A stretch of 64,000 nucleotides of DNA from Beggiatoa leptomitoformis (GTDB lineage Bacteria; Pseudomonadota; Gammaproteobacteria; Beggiatoales; Beggiatoaceae). Shown here in pieces: positions 35,164 to 44,896 of this stretch. The notes under the pieces were generated by a model, which did no database searches, was not told the DNA's origin, and saw nothing but the letters and a program-made list of their open reading frames with translations. The number at the start of each line of letters is the position of its first letter. Within the stretch, counting starts at the first letter, position 1. The stretch lies in the NCBI RefSeq assembly GCF_001305575.3, contig NZ_CP012373.2:124001-188000 (forward strand), written 5' to 3'. The position numbers and the translations under genes were made by a program.

Positions 35164-37005
35164 TTAATCTGTTAAATTTAATTCTGGCACAATTCCATTT
35201 AAAATAACTTGTAATCGTTCATCGTCATAATTTTTACAAGCCAGACTTAAGGCAGTTAATGCGCCTTGTAAACTTGTCCAGTCAATAGGACGTTGTGCGG
35301 CCAGTAAAATCTTCGGGTGCGTTGTTGGGTTTAATATTTCCTCTGCATAAAACAATTCCTCATGCAGTTTTTCCCCTGAGCGCAAGCCTGTATAAACTAT
35401 TTTGATGGTTTGGTTGGGTACATGTCCTGATAAACGAATCATTTGTTCAGCAAGATAACTAATTTTAATAGGTTTCCCCATATCCAACACGAAAATTTCA
35501 CCACCTTTGCCCATTGTTCCTGCTTGTAAGATTAATTGACAGGCTTCAGGAATCGTCATGAAATAACGAGTTATTTCAGGGTCTGTGACCGTTACAGGCC
35601 CCCCTTTAGCAATTTGGGCTTTAAACAAGGGGACAACACTCCCCGCAGACCCTAACACATTGCCAAAACGCACCGTTATAAAATGCGTGTTTGAACGAGC
35701 ATTTAACCCTTGACAGAAAATTTCAGCCGCCCGTTTTGTCGCACCCATAATATTGGTTGGATTTACCGCTTTATCTGTAGAAATCATCACAAAAATTGGA
35801 CAATTAAATTTAACTGCCATTTCAGCAAGTGTTTTTGTACCCAATACATTATTACGAATCGCCGCACGTGTTTGTTCTTGCAACATCGGAACATGTTTAT
35901 AAGCCGCTGCATGAAAAACAACTTGTGGTTGATAACGACGAAAAACCTGTTGTACAAGCACGCTATCAACAATATCACCTAAACAAATATGTAAGCTAAG
36001 TTGTGGAAATTCCGCACGTAATTGTAAATCTATTTTGTATAAATTAAACTCACATTGTTCTAAAATAACAATGGCTTGTGGATTTAAACGGGCAATTTGT
36101 CGGCACAATTCAGCCCCTATTGAACCACCGCCACCACTTACCATCACTACTTTATTTGCAATACCTGCTTGTATAAGCATCCAATCTAATTGAACTTTTT
36201 CCCGTCCAAGTAAATCATCAATTTCGACTTCACGTAAATGATTTAAATTCACCGATTGGCTACTAAGCTCTTGTAATTTTGGCAAAGTACGAAATGGCAC
36301 GCCTGCTTGCTCGCAATAGTCAACGACTCTTTGCATTTCACTATCACTTGCTGAGGGCATTGCAATAACAATGGCATCAATTGCATGGGTTTTAACAATC
36401 GTAACAACATTTTCAATACTTCCCAGCACAGGCAAGCCTTGCACCCGTCCGCCATGCAAGCGATGCCTATCATCTAAAAACCCAACAGGAACATAGCTAT
36501 AGCCATGACTGCGGCGCATATCACGGACTAACATTTCGCCCGATGTGCCTGCTCCCAAAACCAGCAACCGCTGTCGTTCTAAACTTGTTTCTAATAAAAA
36601 ATGAAATGAATGTTCATACCATAAACGGGTTAATAATCGAGGCACACCCAATAATATTATTAAAACAATGGGATAAAAAAATAATGCCAGCCGTGGAATA
36701 CCTTCTAAACGATTAAATAATACTAACGCCAAAATGACTAAAATTGTGCCAACGACAACGGCGCGTAAAATTATCAATAAGTCGGTTAAACTGGAAAATT
36801 GCCAAATTCCCTTATAAACATCGTAATACCATAGAATAAGGCTTTGTAAAGAAACAACAATGGGTAAGCCATGTAAAAAAACGGCTTCTGTTTCTTCAGG
36901 AAAAGGGAAATCATAGCGTAGGATTAACGCTAAGGTCCACGCAAGTGCAACCATAATAAAATCATGGAGTAAAACGGGTAAACGCAGAAGTGGCGGGAAA
37001 GTCAT
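35164..37005 (-). CDS. Polysaccharide biosynthesis NDP-sugar 4,6-dehydratase (WbpM/CapD type)
   Basis: 613 residues. Four to five N-terminal membrane helices (1-120), a first Rossmann-like region with LVLGAGTSGEML (about 145-260), and an SDR dehydratase domain with MVSGGGGSIGAELCRQI and STDKAVNPTNIMGATKR, where Met replaces the usual catalytic Tyr as in WbpM/PglF enzymes. These dehydrate UDP-GlcNAc for O-antigen, capsule or glycoprotein sugars. Full length. No other sugar genes are adjacent. Confidence 0.93.
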   Translation of the reverse strand: MTFPPLLRLPVLLHDFIMVALAWTLALILRYDFPFPEETEAVFLHGLPIVVSLQSLILWYYDVYKGIWQFSSLTDLLIILRAVVVGTILVILALVLFNRLEGIPRLALFFYPIVLIILLGVPRLLTRLWYEHSFHFLLETSLERQRLLVLGAGTSGEMLVRDMRRSHGYSYVPVGFLDDRHRLHGGRVQGLPVLGSIENVVTIVKTHAIDAIVIAMPSASDSEMQRVVDYCEQAGVPFRTLPKLQELSSQSVNLNHLREVEIDDLLGREKVQLDWMLIQAGIANKVVMVSGGGGSIGAELCRQIARLNPQAIVILEQCEFNLYKIDLQLRAEFPQLSLHICLGDIVDSVLVQQVFRRYQPQVVFHAAAYKHVPMLQEQTRAAIRNNVLGTKTLAEMAVKFNCPIFVMISTDKAVNPTNIMGATKRAAEIFCQGLNARSNTHFITVRFGNVLGSAGSVVPLFKAQIAKGGPVTVTDPEITRYFMTIPEACQLILQAGTMGKGGEIFVLDMGKPIKISYLAEQMIRLSGHVPNQTIKIVYTGLRSGEKLHEELFYAEEILNPTTHPKILLAAQRPIDWTSLQGALTALSLACKNYDDERLQVILNGIVPELNLTD

Positions 37006-37048
37006 AGTTATCGTTATGTAGCATGTATCAGACAGTATAAAGAGAGTA

Positions 37049-37615
37049 TTAGCCGATGGACTCCACCGTATAACGTTGAGCCTTTACACTATCAGACCAG
37101 AAATCAGCGGGAAGCCCCGCTTTTTGTTTTAACTGCCGTAAAAACACGTCGGGCGTTGGCAGACTTTCCCACACAGAGGGCAAAAATGTTGCCTTGTGTC
37201 CCGCTACCTCAAAAATCAAGCCATCAATATGCGGACGCAATTGTTGTAATAACATCGCTTCGCTGTTAAAGATGAGCGGTTCTGCTGGATTTAAGACAGA
37301 AATATGAATATCCAATAAAGAAAATTCATTATTCGTGACAGGTGGAAAACGCGGGTCATGAAAAGCGGCGGCTTGTGCATGATACGCGACATCGCTGATA
37401 ACTGATTGCGAGGCGATTAACGTGCCAATACAACCACGCAAATTTCCCTTTAACATCAAGGTTACAAAACTCGCACGTACTGCTTGCAACGCGGGTTCAA
37501 AGGTATCAGGCGATATTGCTACGGCTTTACCCGTTGCTAACCGTTGTTGAATAGCCTCTCGTGCAACCGATAATAATATTTTTTGTTGTTGTTCAGTGAA
37601 CGATGTATGCGCCAT
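37049..37615 (-). CDS. AMMECR1-domain protein (AmmeMemoRadiSam system A)
   Basis: 188 residues from the ATG at 37615. It has the AMMECR1 pattern: ASFVTLMLKGNLRGCIGTL with the LRGCIG signature, and AFHDPRFPPVTNNEF and ISVLNPAEPL. It overlaps the Memo gene by 23 bases, so the two are coupled. Function is unknown, but the pair is conserved across bacteria and archaea with a radical SAM partner, which I do not see in this window. Confidence 0.92.
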   Translation of the reverse strand: MAHTSFTEQQQKILLSVAREAIQQRLATGKAVAISPDTFEPALQAVRASFVTLMLKGNLRGCIGTLIASQSVISDVAYHAQAAAFHDPRFPPVTNNEFSLLDIHISVLNPAEPLIFNSEAMLLQQLRPHIDGLIFEVAGHKATFLPSVWESLPTPDVFLRQLKQKAGLPADFWSDSVKAQRYTVESIG

Positions 37616-38393
37616 AACCAACAACTCTCTCTTTTGTGCCTGCGGTATCTCCAGAATTCCGTAAATCAACCATCTTTACGTTTAAACCACGTTGTTTGGC
37701 GACGTACAATAATCCTGTAATAGGGTTTCGTCCACAAGCGTCTTCATAATGTAATGCATCAAACTTTAATTGTTCAATGGCTTGTGATGTTTTTGTGTCC
37801 ATTGCTTGCGCGATGGCATAAGGATGATAATGACTTAAATCAGAACTAATCACGATTAATGTTTTTTCATCTCCCCACAATAAATTCAACACATGCCCAA
37901 CCTGCTGCGGACTGGCTTCACCCACAACCAGCGGAATTAGGCAAAAATCGTGAAATAACGTTTGTAAAAAAGGTAAATGCACTTCCAAACTATGCTCTGC
38001 AATATGTGCTTGTTCTAAGACGCTAACATAAGGCAGACGTAATAAACTATCGTGCATTGATTGTGTTAATGGCACATTTCCCAATGGCGTGGCGTAGGCT
38101 TGAGCATTGGTTAGCGCGATACCTCGCAAGGGATAACGGTGCGAAGGGCCCAACAAAATAATACGGTTTATGCCCTGTGTGAGCGTTTGCCAATAAGCAT
38201 AAGCACTAGCGGCAATTGCACCAGAGTAAATATAGCCCGCATGAGGCACAATCAATGCCTTTGGCACAACAGGCGTGGGTATTGTTGTTGCTTGTAAAAA
38301 TGCCCTAACCATTGTTTGTAATTCAAGAGGATTAGCGGGGTAAAATGTTCCTGCTACAGCGGGCGGACGAATCATTATAGATGACATTATCAT
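37593..38393 (-). CDS. Memo-family protein (AmmeMemoRadiSam system B)
   Basis: 266 residues. RPPAVAGTFYPANP, VPHAGYIYSGAIAASAY, LLGPSHRY, AEHSLEVHLPFLQ and ISSDLSHYHPY are family signatures; the His residues line the metal site of the extradiol-dioxygenase-like fold. Upstream partner of the AMMECR1 gene. Start may be the first or the third Met (MIMSSIMIRPP). Confidence 0.93.
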   Translation of the reverse strand: MIMSSIMIRPPAVAGTFYPANPLELQTMVRAFLQATTIPTPVVPKALIVPHAGYIYSGAIAASAYAYWQTLTQGINRIILLGPSHRYPLRGIALTNAQAYATPLGNVPLTQSMHDSLLRLPYVSVLEQAHIAEHSLEVHLPFLQTLFHDFCLIPLVVGEASPQQVGHVLNLLWGDEKTLIVISSDLSHYHPYAIAQAMDTKTSQAIEQLKFDALHYEDACGRNPITGLLYVAKQRGLNVKMVDLRNSGDTAGTKERVVGYGAYIVH

Positions 38394-38463
38394 GTCCTAA
38401 GATGTTTGCACGATTCTAAAGTAACATGCGTTCAATATGATAATTTACAATCTTTAAAACTTA

Positions 38464-38552
38464 AAATCTGTCTGAATCAAAATTTTTAAAATAACCCAGC
38501 ATAAAAGCATTTTTTGCTTTTCAATTTTTTAATTCTGATTTAGACAATTTTT
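38464..38552. repeat. Decayed copy of the dispersed inverted repeat
   Basis: AAATCTGTCTGAATCAAAAT near 38464 and AATTCTGATTTAGACAATTT near 38530 are the two arms with several changes. Confidence 0.5.
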
Positions 38553-38563
38553 ACATAACCAAT

Positions 38564-38601
38564 AAAAAAGGGACTAGGTAAAAAATACCTAATCCCTTTA
38601 A
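38564..38601 (-). terminator. Terminator of the tRNA gene
   Basis: On the minus strand, AAAGGGATTAGGTA pairs with TACCTAGTCCCTTT (one mismatch) and ends in a T run. It lies six bases after the CCA end of the tRNA. Confidence 0.8.
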
Positions 38602-38606
38602 ATTCG

Positions 38607-38683
38607 TGGTGGGCCCGGCAGGACTTGAACCTGCGACCGACGGATTATGAGTCCGCAGCTCTAACCAACTGAGCTACAGGCCC
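38607..38683 (-). tRNA. tRNA with CAT anticodon (Ile2 or elongator Met)
   Basis: 77 bases with encoded CCA. The 7-bp acceptor stem GGGCCTG/CGGGCCC has one G-U pair, the D arm is GCTCAGTTGGTTAGAGC, the anticodon arm GCGGACTCATAATCCGT, and the T arm GCAGGTTCAAGTCCTGC. The anticodon is at 38647-38649. The T-arm region resembles the tRNA-Ile2 type whose C34 is modified to lysidine, but elongator Met cannot be excluded by eye. Confidence 0.93.
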
Positions 38684-38749
38684 CGATAAGAACTCGCGAA
38701 TATAATAGCTTTTATTCAACTTTGCAATAAAAATTTTTAAGCTGATGAT

Positions 38750-40933
38750 TTAACGCTTGTGTTTTGGTTTCATCAATGCGTGCAATTTTTCTTCACATTG
38801 CGATGTTAAATACTCTGCTCGCGATTTTTCTTGCATGTGATAAGCATCTTGCTCTTGTAATGCGACTAATTGCGAAAACTTTTCTTCCAACGCGGTTTTA
38901 GCAGATTGCAAATCTATTTCCATCTGTTGCAACTGCTGATTATAACTTGCTTCTACCTGTTTTTGATTGGTTTCTGTGGTGTCTAATTGTTGCGTCAATT
39001 GTTGTAACTGCAACTCATACCGTTGTAATAATTCGGTTTGTGTTTGCTGTAACTGTTGTAATTGTACGGTGGTTACTTGTAAATTCTGCTGGGCGATTTG
39101 CAATTGCTGTTCATAATGGGTTTTCATCTCGTTTTGTTGTTGCAATGCGGTTTGTAAATCTGCCTGTAACTGTGTTACTTGTGCTTGATAATTTACCTGT
39201 TCTTCAGTTAATGCAGTTTTTTCTTGCTGTATCGACTCTATTTTTGCATTTAACGCGGTTACTGTTTGTGCTTGTGTCGCTATTTGTTGTTGCGCGCTAA
39301 CCAGTGCTTGCTGAACTGTTTCTAACTGCGTTTTGTAATCCTGTGTTAGGGCTGTTTGTGCCTGTTCTGCTTGCGCTAAAGCCGTTTTTAACTGGCTAAC
39401 CGTGCTATCGTTCTCTGCTTGCATGGCTTGTAAATGTTGCCCATGCGCTTGCACTCGGGTTTCTTGTTGTTGCTGTATTGTGCTTAACTCTGCTTGGGTT
39501 TTTAATAGCTTATCCTGTGCAATTTGTGCGGACTGAATAGCTGCTTGGGCTTCCTGTAGCTGCGTTGCATATTCAGCGCGTAACGCATCGCGGTCTTGAA
39601 TAGCTGCTTGTAATGCTTGATTTACTTGTGCTAACTGGCTTTGATGGGCATCATTCAAATGGGTGTACTGTGTTTGTAATGCACTTAATTCAGTTTGTAA
39701 TTTAACCACTTGTTGTTGCGCCATCTCACTGGATTGTAATGCCTTTTCGGTTTCTTTGGCGGTTTGTGCTAACTGGGCTTTTTCGGTTTCAACACTTTTT
39801 AATGTCTGCATTAATTCTTGTGTTTGCTGGCTATCACGAGCAGATTGTGTTTTTAAGGCGGTTAATTCCGATTGTAGGTCATTACGTGATTTTTCCACAG
39901 TTATATATTTATCTTCAGAATCCTTAAGGTTACGTTGACACTCTGCCATAATGTCTTGTTGGGATTTTTGAATTTTTTCAATCGTGATTTGGGCTTGTTG
40001 TAAGGCTTGTTGAATAGCTAAGGTTGTCTTTTGTGCAACTTGTAGCTGTTGTCCATAATCTGCTTTTAAACGGGCTTCATTTTGTTGCAGTGTTTCAACC
40101 GTTGTTTGCAATTGTTCGACTTGCTGTTTCGCGGCATTCTCATTTTGGCGCGCAACTTGTAAATCATTTGTTAAGGTCTGTTGTTGCTGTTGATTTTGCT
40201 TTTCAATGGTTTGCAATTGTTGTGTGTATTCTGTTTTTAACAATTGGCGTAGGGCTTCTAAATCGGCTGTTGGCACAAGATTATTAACCGTTGGCACTTC
40301 TACAACCGCACGGCTAGTTCCCGCCTGACATTTTTGTAACTCATCGCGTAAATTTTCGCTATCACTCTGACTTTGTTGTAAATTAGAAATCAGTGCGCGG
40401 CGGATAATTTGACATTCTTCTTGTTGTTGACGTAGTTTTTCATCAAATTCCACGTTGACAATGGATTGTAAACGTACAGATTCTTCTTGTTGTTGGCGCA
40501 GTTGACGAGCATGTTCAACTTTTAATAGGTCTTGTGCATCACGGGCGTTTTGCATGTCTTTTTGTAATTGTGTAACAATTTCCGTTTGTTCTGCCCGTAA
40601 TTGTTTTAAGGCTTGTTCTTGCGCATTTTGTGCGTCATGGCTGAGTTGTTGCAATTTTTGCTCATGCGCTGTTTTTAAATTGGTTTGTTGTGTTTGTAGG
40701 GTTTGATTATTCGCCTCTAAACTGCTGATTTTTTGCAATGCGTTTGCAGCTTCTTGGGTTTTTTCTTGATATGCTTTTGTTAAATCAGTCTGTTTTTTCT
40801 CTAATGCACTAATCGTTTCTTGCGCATGTTGTTCTGTTTCTTTAACGGTTTGTTGTGCTTGAAGTATCATCATTAATAAAATAACAAAACTGATAAAAAC
40901 TACAATGATAATCAGTCGTTTAATCTGCGTCAT
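38750..40933 (-). CDS. Membrane-anchored long coiled-coil protein
   Basis: 727 residues: one N-terminal transmembrane segment (LIIIVVFISFVILLMMIL), then an almost unbroken coiled coil very rich in Gln, Ala, Glu and Leu. No catalytic motif. Such proteins act as spacers or cell-envelope scaffolds. It follows the DUF4132 gene on the same strand after 144 bases. Not recognised beyond the coiled coil. Confidence 0.8.
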   Translation of the reverse strand: MTQIKRLIIIVVFISFVILLMMILQAQQTVKETEQHAQETISALEKKQTDLTKAYQEKTQEAANALQKISSLEANNQTLQTQQTNLKTAHEQKLQQLSHDAQNAQEQALKQLRAEQTEIVTQLQKDMQNARDAQDLLKVEHARQLRQQQEESVRLQSIVNVEFDEKLRQQQEECQIIRRALISNLQQSQSDSENLRDELQKCQAGTSRAVVEVPTVNNLVPTADLEALRQLLKTEYTQQLQTIEKQNQQQQQTLTNDLQVARQNENAAKQQVEQLQTTVETLQQNEARLKADYGQQLQVAQKTTLAIQQALQQAQITIEKIQKSQQDIMAECQRNLKDSEDKYITVEKSRNDLQSELTALKTQSARDSQQTQELMQTLKSVETEKAQLAQTAKETEKALQSSEMAQQQVVKLQTELSALQTQYTHLNDAHQSQLAQVNQALQAAIQDRDALRAEYATQLQEAQAAIQSAQIAQDKLLKTQAELSTIQQQQETRVQAHGQHLQAMQAENDSTVSQLKTALAQAEQAQTALTQDYKTQLETVQQALVSAQQQIATQAQTVTALNAKIESIQQEKTALTEEQVNYQAQVTQLQADLQTALQQQNEMKTHYEQQLQIAQQNLQVTTVQLQQLQQTQTELLQRYELQLQQLTQQLDTTETNQKQVEASYNQQLQQMEIDLQSAKTALEEKFSQLVALQEQDAYHMQEKSRAEYLTSQCEEKLHALMKPKHKR

Positions 40934-41077
40934 TATTGTTCCTTGCCGTGGGTGGAATGCGCTATAAATCAGTTGGGCAATTATAAAGGGTTCATTGCAA
41001 TGCGTCAGGATAGTATTTTAGGCAATGCGAAAATTGTTCCGTTTATTTTTCTGGGTTTAATTGCGAATTATCCCGCT

Positions 41078-43597
41078 TTATATCCGTTCTTGTATTTGGC
41101 GGAGAATGGATAAATCTTTGATGTTTTTATCGTCTGCCAGTAAAAATGCCTTGCTTAGAATAATGGCTAAGGTGCTATCCCCTTCGAAGGGTAAAAAAAC
41201 TTTTTTCGTTATGTTCGTGCTGGCTTCTCCACGTGCGGGGACGATACATAAATATTGGTCATTGGGTGACATTAAAATATTGCCACTTCCTAAGTGAATG
41301 TTATAAGTACGTAAATCACCACGTACTTGTAAAAACTTATCGGTGAATTGGCAACGAGAGGCAATTTTTAAACAGGGGAGTAATTTTTCTAAGACTTGTC
41401 GTCGGGTTTTCGCCGTTTCTGATAGCGCACCAAAAGAGTAAGAATGCCAATAGGTTCGTTGTTGTGTCTCCACGCCACCATCTAACCATGCAGGGTCATT
41501 ACCAACACTGGCTACGCCAACGAATAAATCTACATCGCGCATGATTTCTGAAAAAACCAACGCGGGAATATTTTTTAACGGAATGGGGTCGCGTGTTACA
41601 CCGCCTAAATAACTTGATGCACGGTAGCCACCCCCTCCCATGTGGGCATGATTTTCTACAGTATCAATTGGATAAAAACGTACTTGGTCGGTGCTTAAAT
41701 ATAAAAATGTTCCTGTGTCATTTGTGTCTGCGCCATACGTATGCCCCGCTCCTTCTATCCAATATTCGGCGCGAATTTGCCAGTGGGGAAGTGTGCGCGT
41801 TGCGGGCGGGCATGAATCATCAACGTGCATTAGGCGTAATTTGTTTTTCCATTCCCGCGCACTGCATAAGGCATTAAATTGGTGTTGTTTTAAAATATGG
41901 GCGGCGTAACGATTGGAATATGTATCTGTTTTGCGCTCAGCATCGGTCAATAAATAAACTTCACGATGTGCTTGTTTAAACGGTTGTTGTACTTCATGAC
42001 GCATTAACCAGTCGCGCCATGCTAATACGTCGTCAACCGTGCTGTAGAGTGGATGCCATAAACAGACTTGGGTGTTATCAGGTAAATCCGCCAGTGGTTT
42101 ATCATCATGATTTAACCAGTTGTTTTTATGAAAAATACCAACGGTAATATTGTCTCCCTGTTGGAATTGCCAGAGTAGTCGGCGGGCGAATATACCAACC
42201 AGTGGATGATTTATATAACGGGCTTCCCATGTTTTTTTATCCCAAGTCCGTTGTTGTAAATATAAGTTATCTAACCGTTCTTTTTGTACGGGTAGTAATT
42301 TTCGTATGTCTTTAATTGTTTGGTTTAGTTGTTTTAATTCTTCTGGATATTCTGTTTTAACCGCTTGTGGCACGCTGGTTTGAAGCTTTCCTGTGCTATT
42401 GCGCCATGTTAATTTGACGGTGTTACTGTCGGTAATGCTTAAAATGGCGGTAAACGCGCCCAGTGATTCTTCACCGTAACCAATGGTTTGTAATCCATAA
42501 GTGGGTATTGCCATTTCCTCGATTTCTTCTGGCGGAATCCCTAAGCGTTGCGCGGTTTCTACAAGTGTTTTATCAATAAGTTTTAAAATGCTATTTAATT
42601 TAATCCGATGTCTTATCAGACTTAAATGAATAACGCCTTCCATGCCTTCAATATTCCCCAATGCCCACACTGTTGCATTGCCCAATCGTAAGCAGCGCGC
42701 CCCAATACCTGATAATTTACGGTAGCTTGCTAGGGCCAGTTGCATTAACGCCCGTGCAATATCGGTGTCTGCATGGGATGCACATAACCATACTAAGCCT
42801 TTTAGAATATTAATATTTTCTTCAGTAAGATAGTGTTCTCCATTCATGCCGTAGCCAAAAACGTCAGTAACCGCTTGTGTGCGTGGTTTATCTACCAGTG
42901 GAAACCAGCGACAGATGGCGGTTTTAAAATGGGTTATTCCAATCGTGATTAATTCCACTTCTGCCATTTTTAGCCATTTTGCACTTGGTTTAGAGCTTGT
43001 CGCCTTTGTGCAGAGATTGAGTAACAGATTCCAGCCTTGTTGCTGGTCGTTAGGCAGGGCTTGAATATCAGCAAGTGCAACATCCGACCATGCTTCGCCC
43101 GCGAGAATAGGGAGGGCATTATCGGTAATTTCACATAATATTTTCATTTCTTTCACTCTGTGATAGCGGTACGCGCTGGGTGTGTCCATTAATGCTTGTA
43201 ACACACCTTGGACAGATTGTTGTAAATCGGGCGTAATGGGATTGTGGAATTTAAAGCGTTCTAATTGGGTTAATAACGTGGGGAGGTAGGTGAGAAAATG
43301 GACATCTGCGAGAAATTGCATCAACGATATAATTTCTTCTTCTTTAAAAGATAAGGTGTTTTTTAACATTAACAGGAGTAGAGATAAAGCCTTTTCAACG
43401 TTATAAACAGAAATTGTAGATTTGTTAGAACGTTGTTTTAACCAATCAAGTGCGTAAAAAATAAAGCCTTTTACTTGCTCTGGTGGGAGATTTAGTAAGT
43501 GTTGTCCTGTTGGTGAAGCACTGCAAAAATCATAATCAATGGTGTTTGCCTCAATTTGTGTAATGAGTTCTTTGTATAACAATGTGTTATTGTCCAT
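41078..43597 (-). CDS. DUF4132-type protein (MolR-like)
   Basis: 839 residues, soluble. N-terminal two thirds are alpha-helical repeats. The middle resembles DUF4132 (RYINHPLVGIFARRLLWQF, then a VCLWHPLYSTVDDVLAWRDW stretch and FKQAHREVYLLT). The C-terminus carries DLRTYNIHLGSGNILMSP and DQYLCIVPA, which I associate with the domain that closes DUF4132/MolR proteins. MolR itself was named for molybdate effects, but no biochemical function is settled. Begins two bases after the stop of the Gly-Gly protein, a tight two-gene unit. Confidence 0.75.
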   Translation of the reverse strand: MDNNTLLYKELITQIEANTIDYDFCSASPTGQHLLNLPPEQVKGFIFYALDWLKQRSNKSTISVYNVEKALSLLLLMLKNTLSFKEEEIISLMQFLADVHFLTYLPTLLTQLERFKFHNPITPDLQQSVQGVLQALMDTPSAYRYHRVKEMKILCEITDNALPILAGEAWSDVALADIQALPNDQQQGWNLLLNLCTKATSSKPSAKWLKMAEVELITIGITHFKTAICRWFPLVDKPRTQAVTDVFGYGMNGEHYLTEENINILKGLVWLCASHADTDIARALMQLALASYRKLSGIGARCLRLGNATVWALGNIEGMEGVIHLSLIRHRIKLNSILKLIDKTLVETAQRLGIPPEEIEEMAIPTYGLQTIGYGEESLGAFTAILSITDSNTVKLTWRNSTGKLQTSVPQAVKTEYPEELKQLNQTIKDIRKLLPVQKERLDNLYLQQRTWDKKTWEARYINHPLVGIFARRLLWQFQQGDNITVGIFHKNNWLNHDDKPLADLPDNTQVCLWHPLYSTVDDVLAWRDWLMRHEVQQPFKQAHREVYLLTDAERKTDTYSNRYAAHILKQHQFNALCSAREWKNKLRLMHVDDSCPPATRTLPHWQIRAEYWIEGAGHTYGADTNDTGTFLYLSTDQVRFYPIDTVENHAHMGGGGYRASSYLGGVTRDPIPLKNIPALVFSEIMRDVDLFVGVASVGNDPAWLDGGVETQQRTYWHSYSFGALSETAKTRRQVLEKLLPCLKIASRCQFTDKFLQVRGDLRTYNIHLGSGNILMSPNDQYLCIVPARGEASTNITKKVFLPFEGDSTLAIILSKAFLLADDKNIKDLSILRQIQERI

Positions 43598-43599
43598 TT

Positions 43600-43998
43600 T
43601 TAGCCACCAACTAAGGGGACGAGTTTTAAAAAACTCACTTGCGTATCAGGATAAAGGGTAATTTCTGCATCCAAGTCTGTTATTTGTTCTTGATTAATAA
43701 GTATAATAAAACCATTGTGTTGAAAGGCTTCTAATGCGAGTGCATATTGTTTTTGCCAGTCAACAGGAGTGCGTTTAGATTTTTCTTCACCATTTAACTG
43801 CTTTTCTATGGCGGTTGGTTGTACTAAGCCTTGAAAATGGGTTGCGGAAACAGTGTTGTATTGGGTGACTTCTTGATAAATACGTAAACGGATAAGTTCT
43901 CGCAATGTCACATGATTAGACGCAATGTCGAGGGTGAAACGATAGGCTGTTGTCGTATTAAACAGGGTTTCGTCGGTAATAGCGATAGAGGCACTCAT
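43600..43998 (-). CDS. Possible ubiquitin-like beta-grasp protein ending in Gly-Gly
   Basis: 132 residues. The start (FTLDIASNHVTLRELIRLRI) and the end (ITLYPDTQVSFLKLVPLVGG) resemble the two halves of the MoaD/ThiS/ubiquitin beta-grasp fold, where an L-x-D/P-x-x-V strand leads to a C-terminal tail; the last two residues are Gly-Gly followed by the stop codon. An insertion of about 60 residues separates the halves. In MoaD and ThiS the terminal Gly is adenylated and made a thiocarboxylate; in ubiquitin it is conjugated. No E1-like enzyme is adjacent. The DUF4132 partner starts two bases downstream. Homology is inferred from pattern only. Confidence 0.6.
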   Translation of the reverse strand: MSASIAITDETLFNTTTAYRFTLDIASNHVTLRELIRLRIYQEVTQYNTVSATHFQGLVQPTAIEKQLNGEEKSKRTPVDWQKQYALALEAFQHNGFIILINQEQITDLDAEITLYPDTQVSFLKLVPLVGG

Positions 43999-44314
43999 AC
44001 ATGTAATTCCTTAACTTAAAATATTTAATCGTGATAAATAGAGAATGCTATCGAACCGTCATGTCAACGGCAATTTTGACTATAAGTAATGACATTATCG
44101 GTTAATTTATATCCAAAAGGGATAATTAAACAATTTGATGTAACAACGTTGTCATTAATGCTTATTTATCGCAATGGGAATAGTTGGCATCAGTCGTCGA
44201 TATGCCATTACGATTCTAGTAAACTCATTATGGTATTGCCTTAAAATAAGGCTCAGGGATACCCTCATTTCTACATTAGTTTTTAAATAGTAATGCTTGT
44301 TAGAGTAAAACCGA
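43999..44314. other. Intergenic region between divergent units
   Basis: 316 bases between the Gly-Gly protein gene and rnfA, which point away from each other, so promoters for both should lie here. A short palindrome ACAACGTTGT (44143-44152) is the only structure I see. Confidence 0.5.
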
Positions 44315-44896
44315 ATGACCGATTATTTATTGATTTTTATCAGTACGGTGTTAGTAAATAACTTTGTACTGGTTAAGTTTTTGGGGCTTTGCCCGTTTAT
44401 GAGCGTGTCTAGCAAATTAGAAACCGCTGTGGGCATGGGATTGGCGACAACGTTTGTACTCACTTTGTCTGCTGTCTGTAGTTATTTAGTTGATGTACTG
44501 TTACTTGTGCCATTAGATTTGCTTTTTCTCCGCACAATTACTTTTATTGTTGTTATTGCCGTCGTTGTGCAATTTACGGAAATGGTTATTCATAAAACCA
44601 GCCCCTTGTTGTACCAATCGCTGGGTATTTTTTTACCCTTGATTACCACCAACTGCGCAGTACTGGGTGTTGCGCTGTTAAATGTTCAAACTCAACATAG
44701 TTTTTTACAATCTAGCGTTTATGGATTTGGTGCATCGATTGGTTTTTCATTAGTACTGGTTTTATTTGCTGCTATGCGTGAACGGATTGCTGTTGCAGAT
44801 GTGCCTGCACTCTTTAAAGGCGCACCCATTGCCTTGATTACAGCAGGAATTATGTCTATGGCATTTATGGGCTTTGCGGGGTTGGTAAAATCATGA
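44315..44896 (+). CDS. rnfA: Rnf electron transport complex subunit A
   Basis: 193 residues, six membrane helices. [19 protein letters not shown] and [13 protein letters not shown] carry the two Cys that bind the membrane 2Fe-2S cluster shared with RnfE. The Rnf complex couples NADH-ferredoxin electron flow to ion transport. First gene of the operon; overlaps rnfB by four bases. Confidence 0.96.
   Translation: MTDYLLIFISTVLVNNFVLVKFLGLCPFMSVSSKLETAVGMGLATTFVLTLSAVCSYLVDVLLLVPLDLLFLRTITFIVVIAVVVQFTEMVIHKTSPLLYQSLGIFLPLITTNCAVLGVALLNVQTQHSFLQSSVYGFGASIGFSLVLVLFAAMRERIAVADVPALFKGAPIALITAGIMSMAFMGFAGLVKS

Noticed and set aside
38947-40287. Long reading frames on the plus strand opposite the coiled-coil gene
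   Set aside because: They mirror the Gln/Ala/Leu-rich repeats of the real gene and show no independent protein signals.
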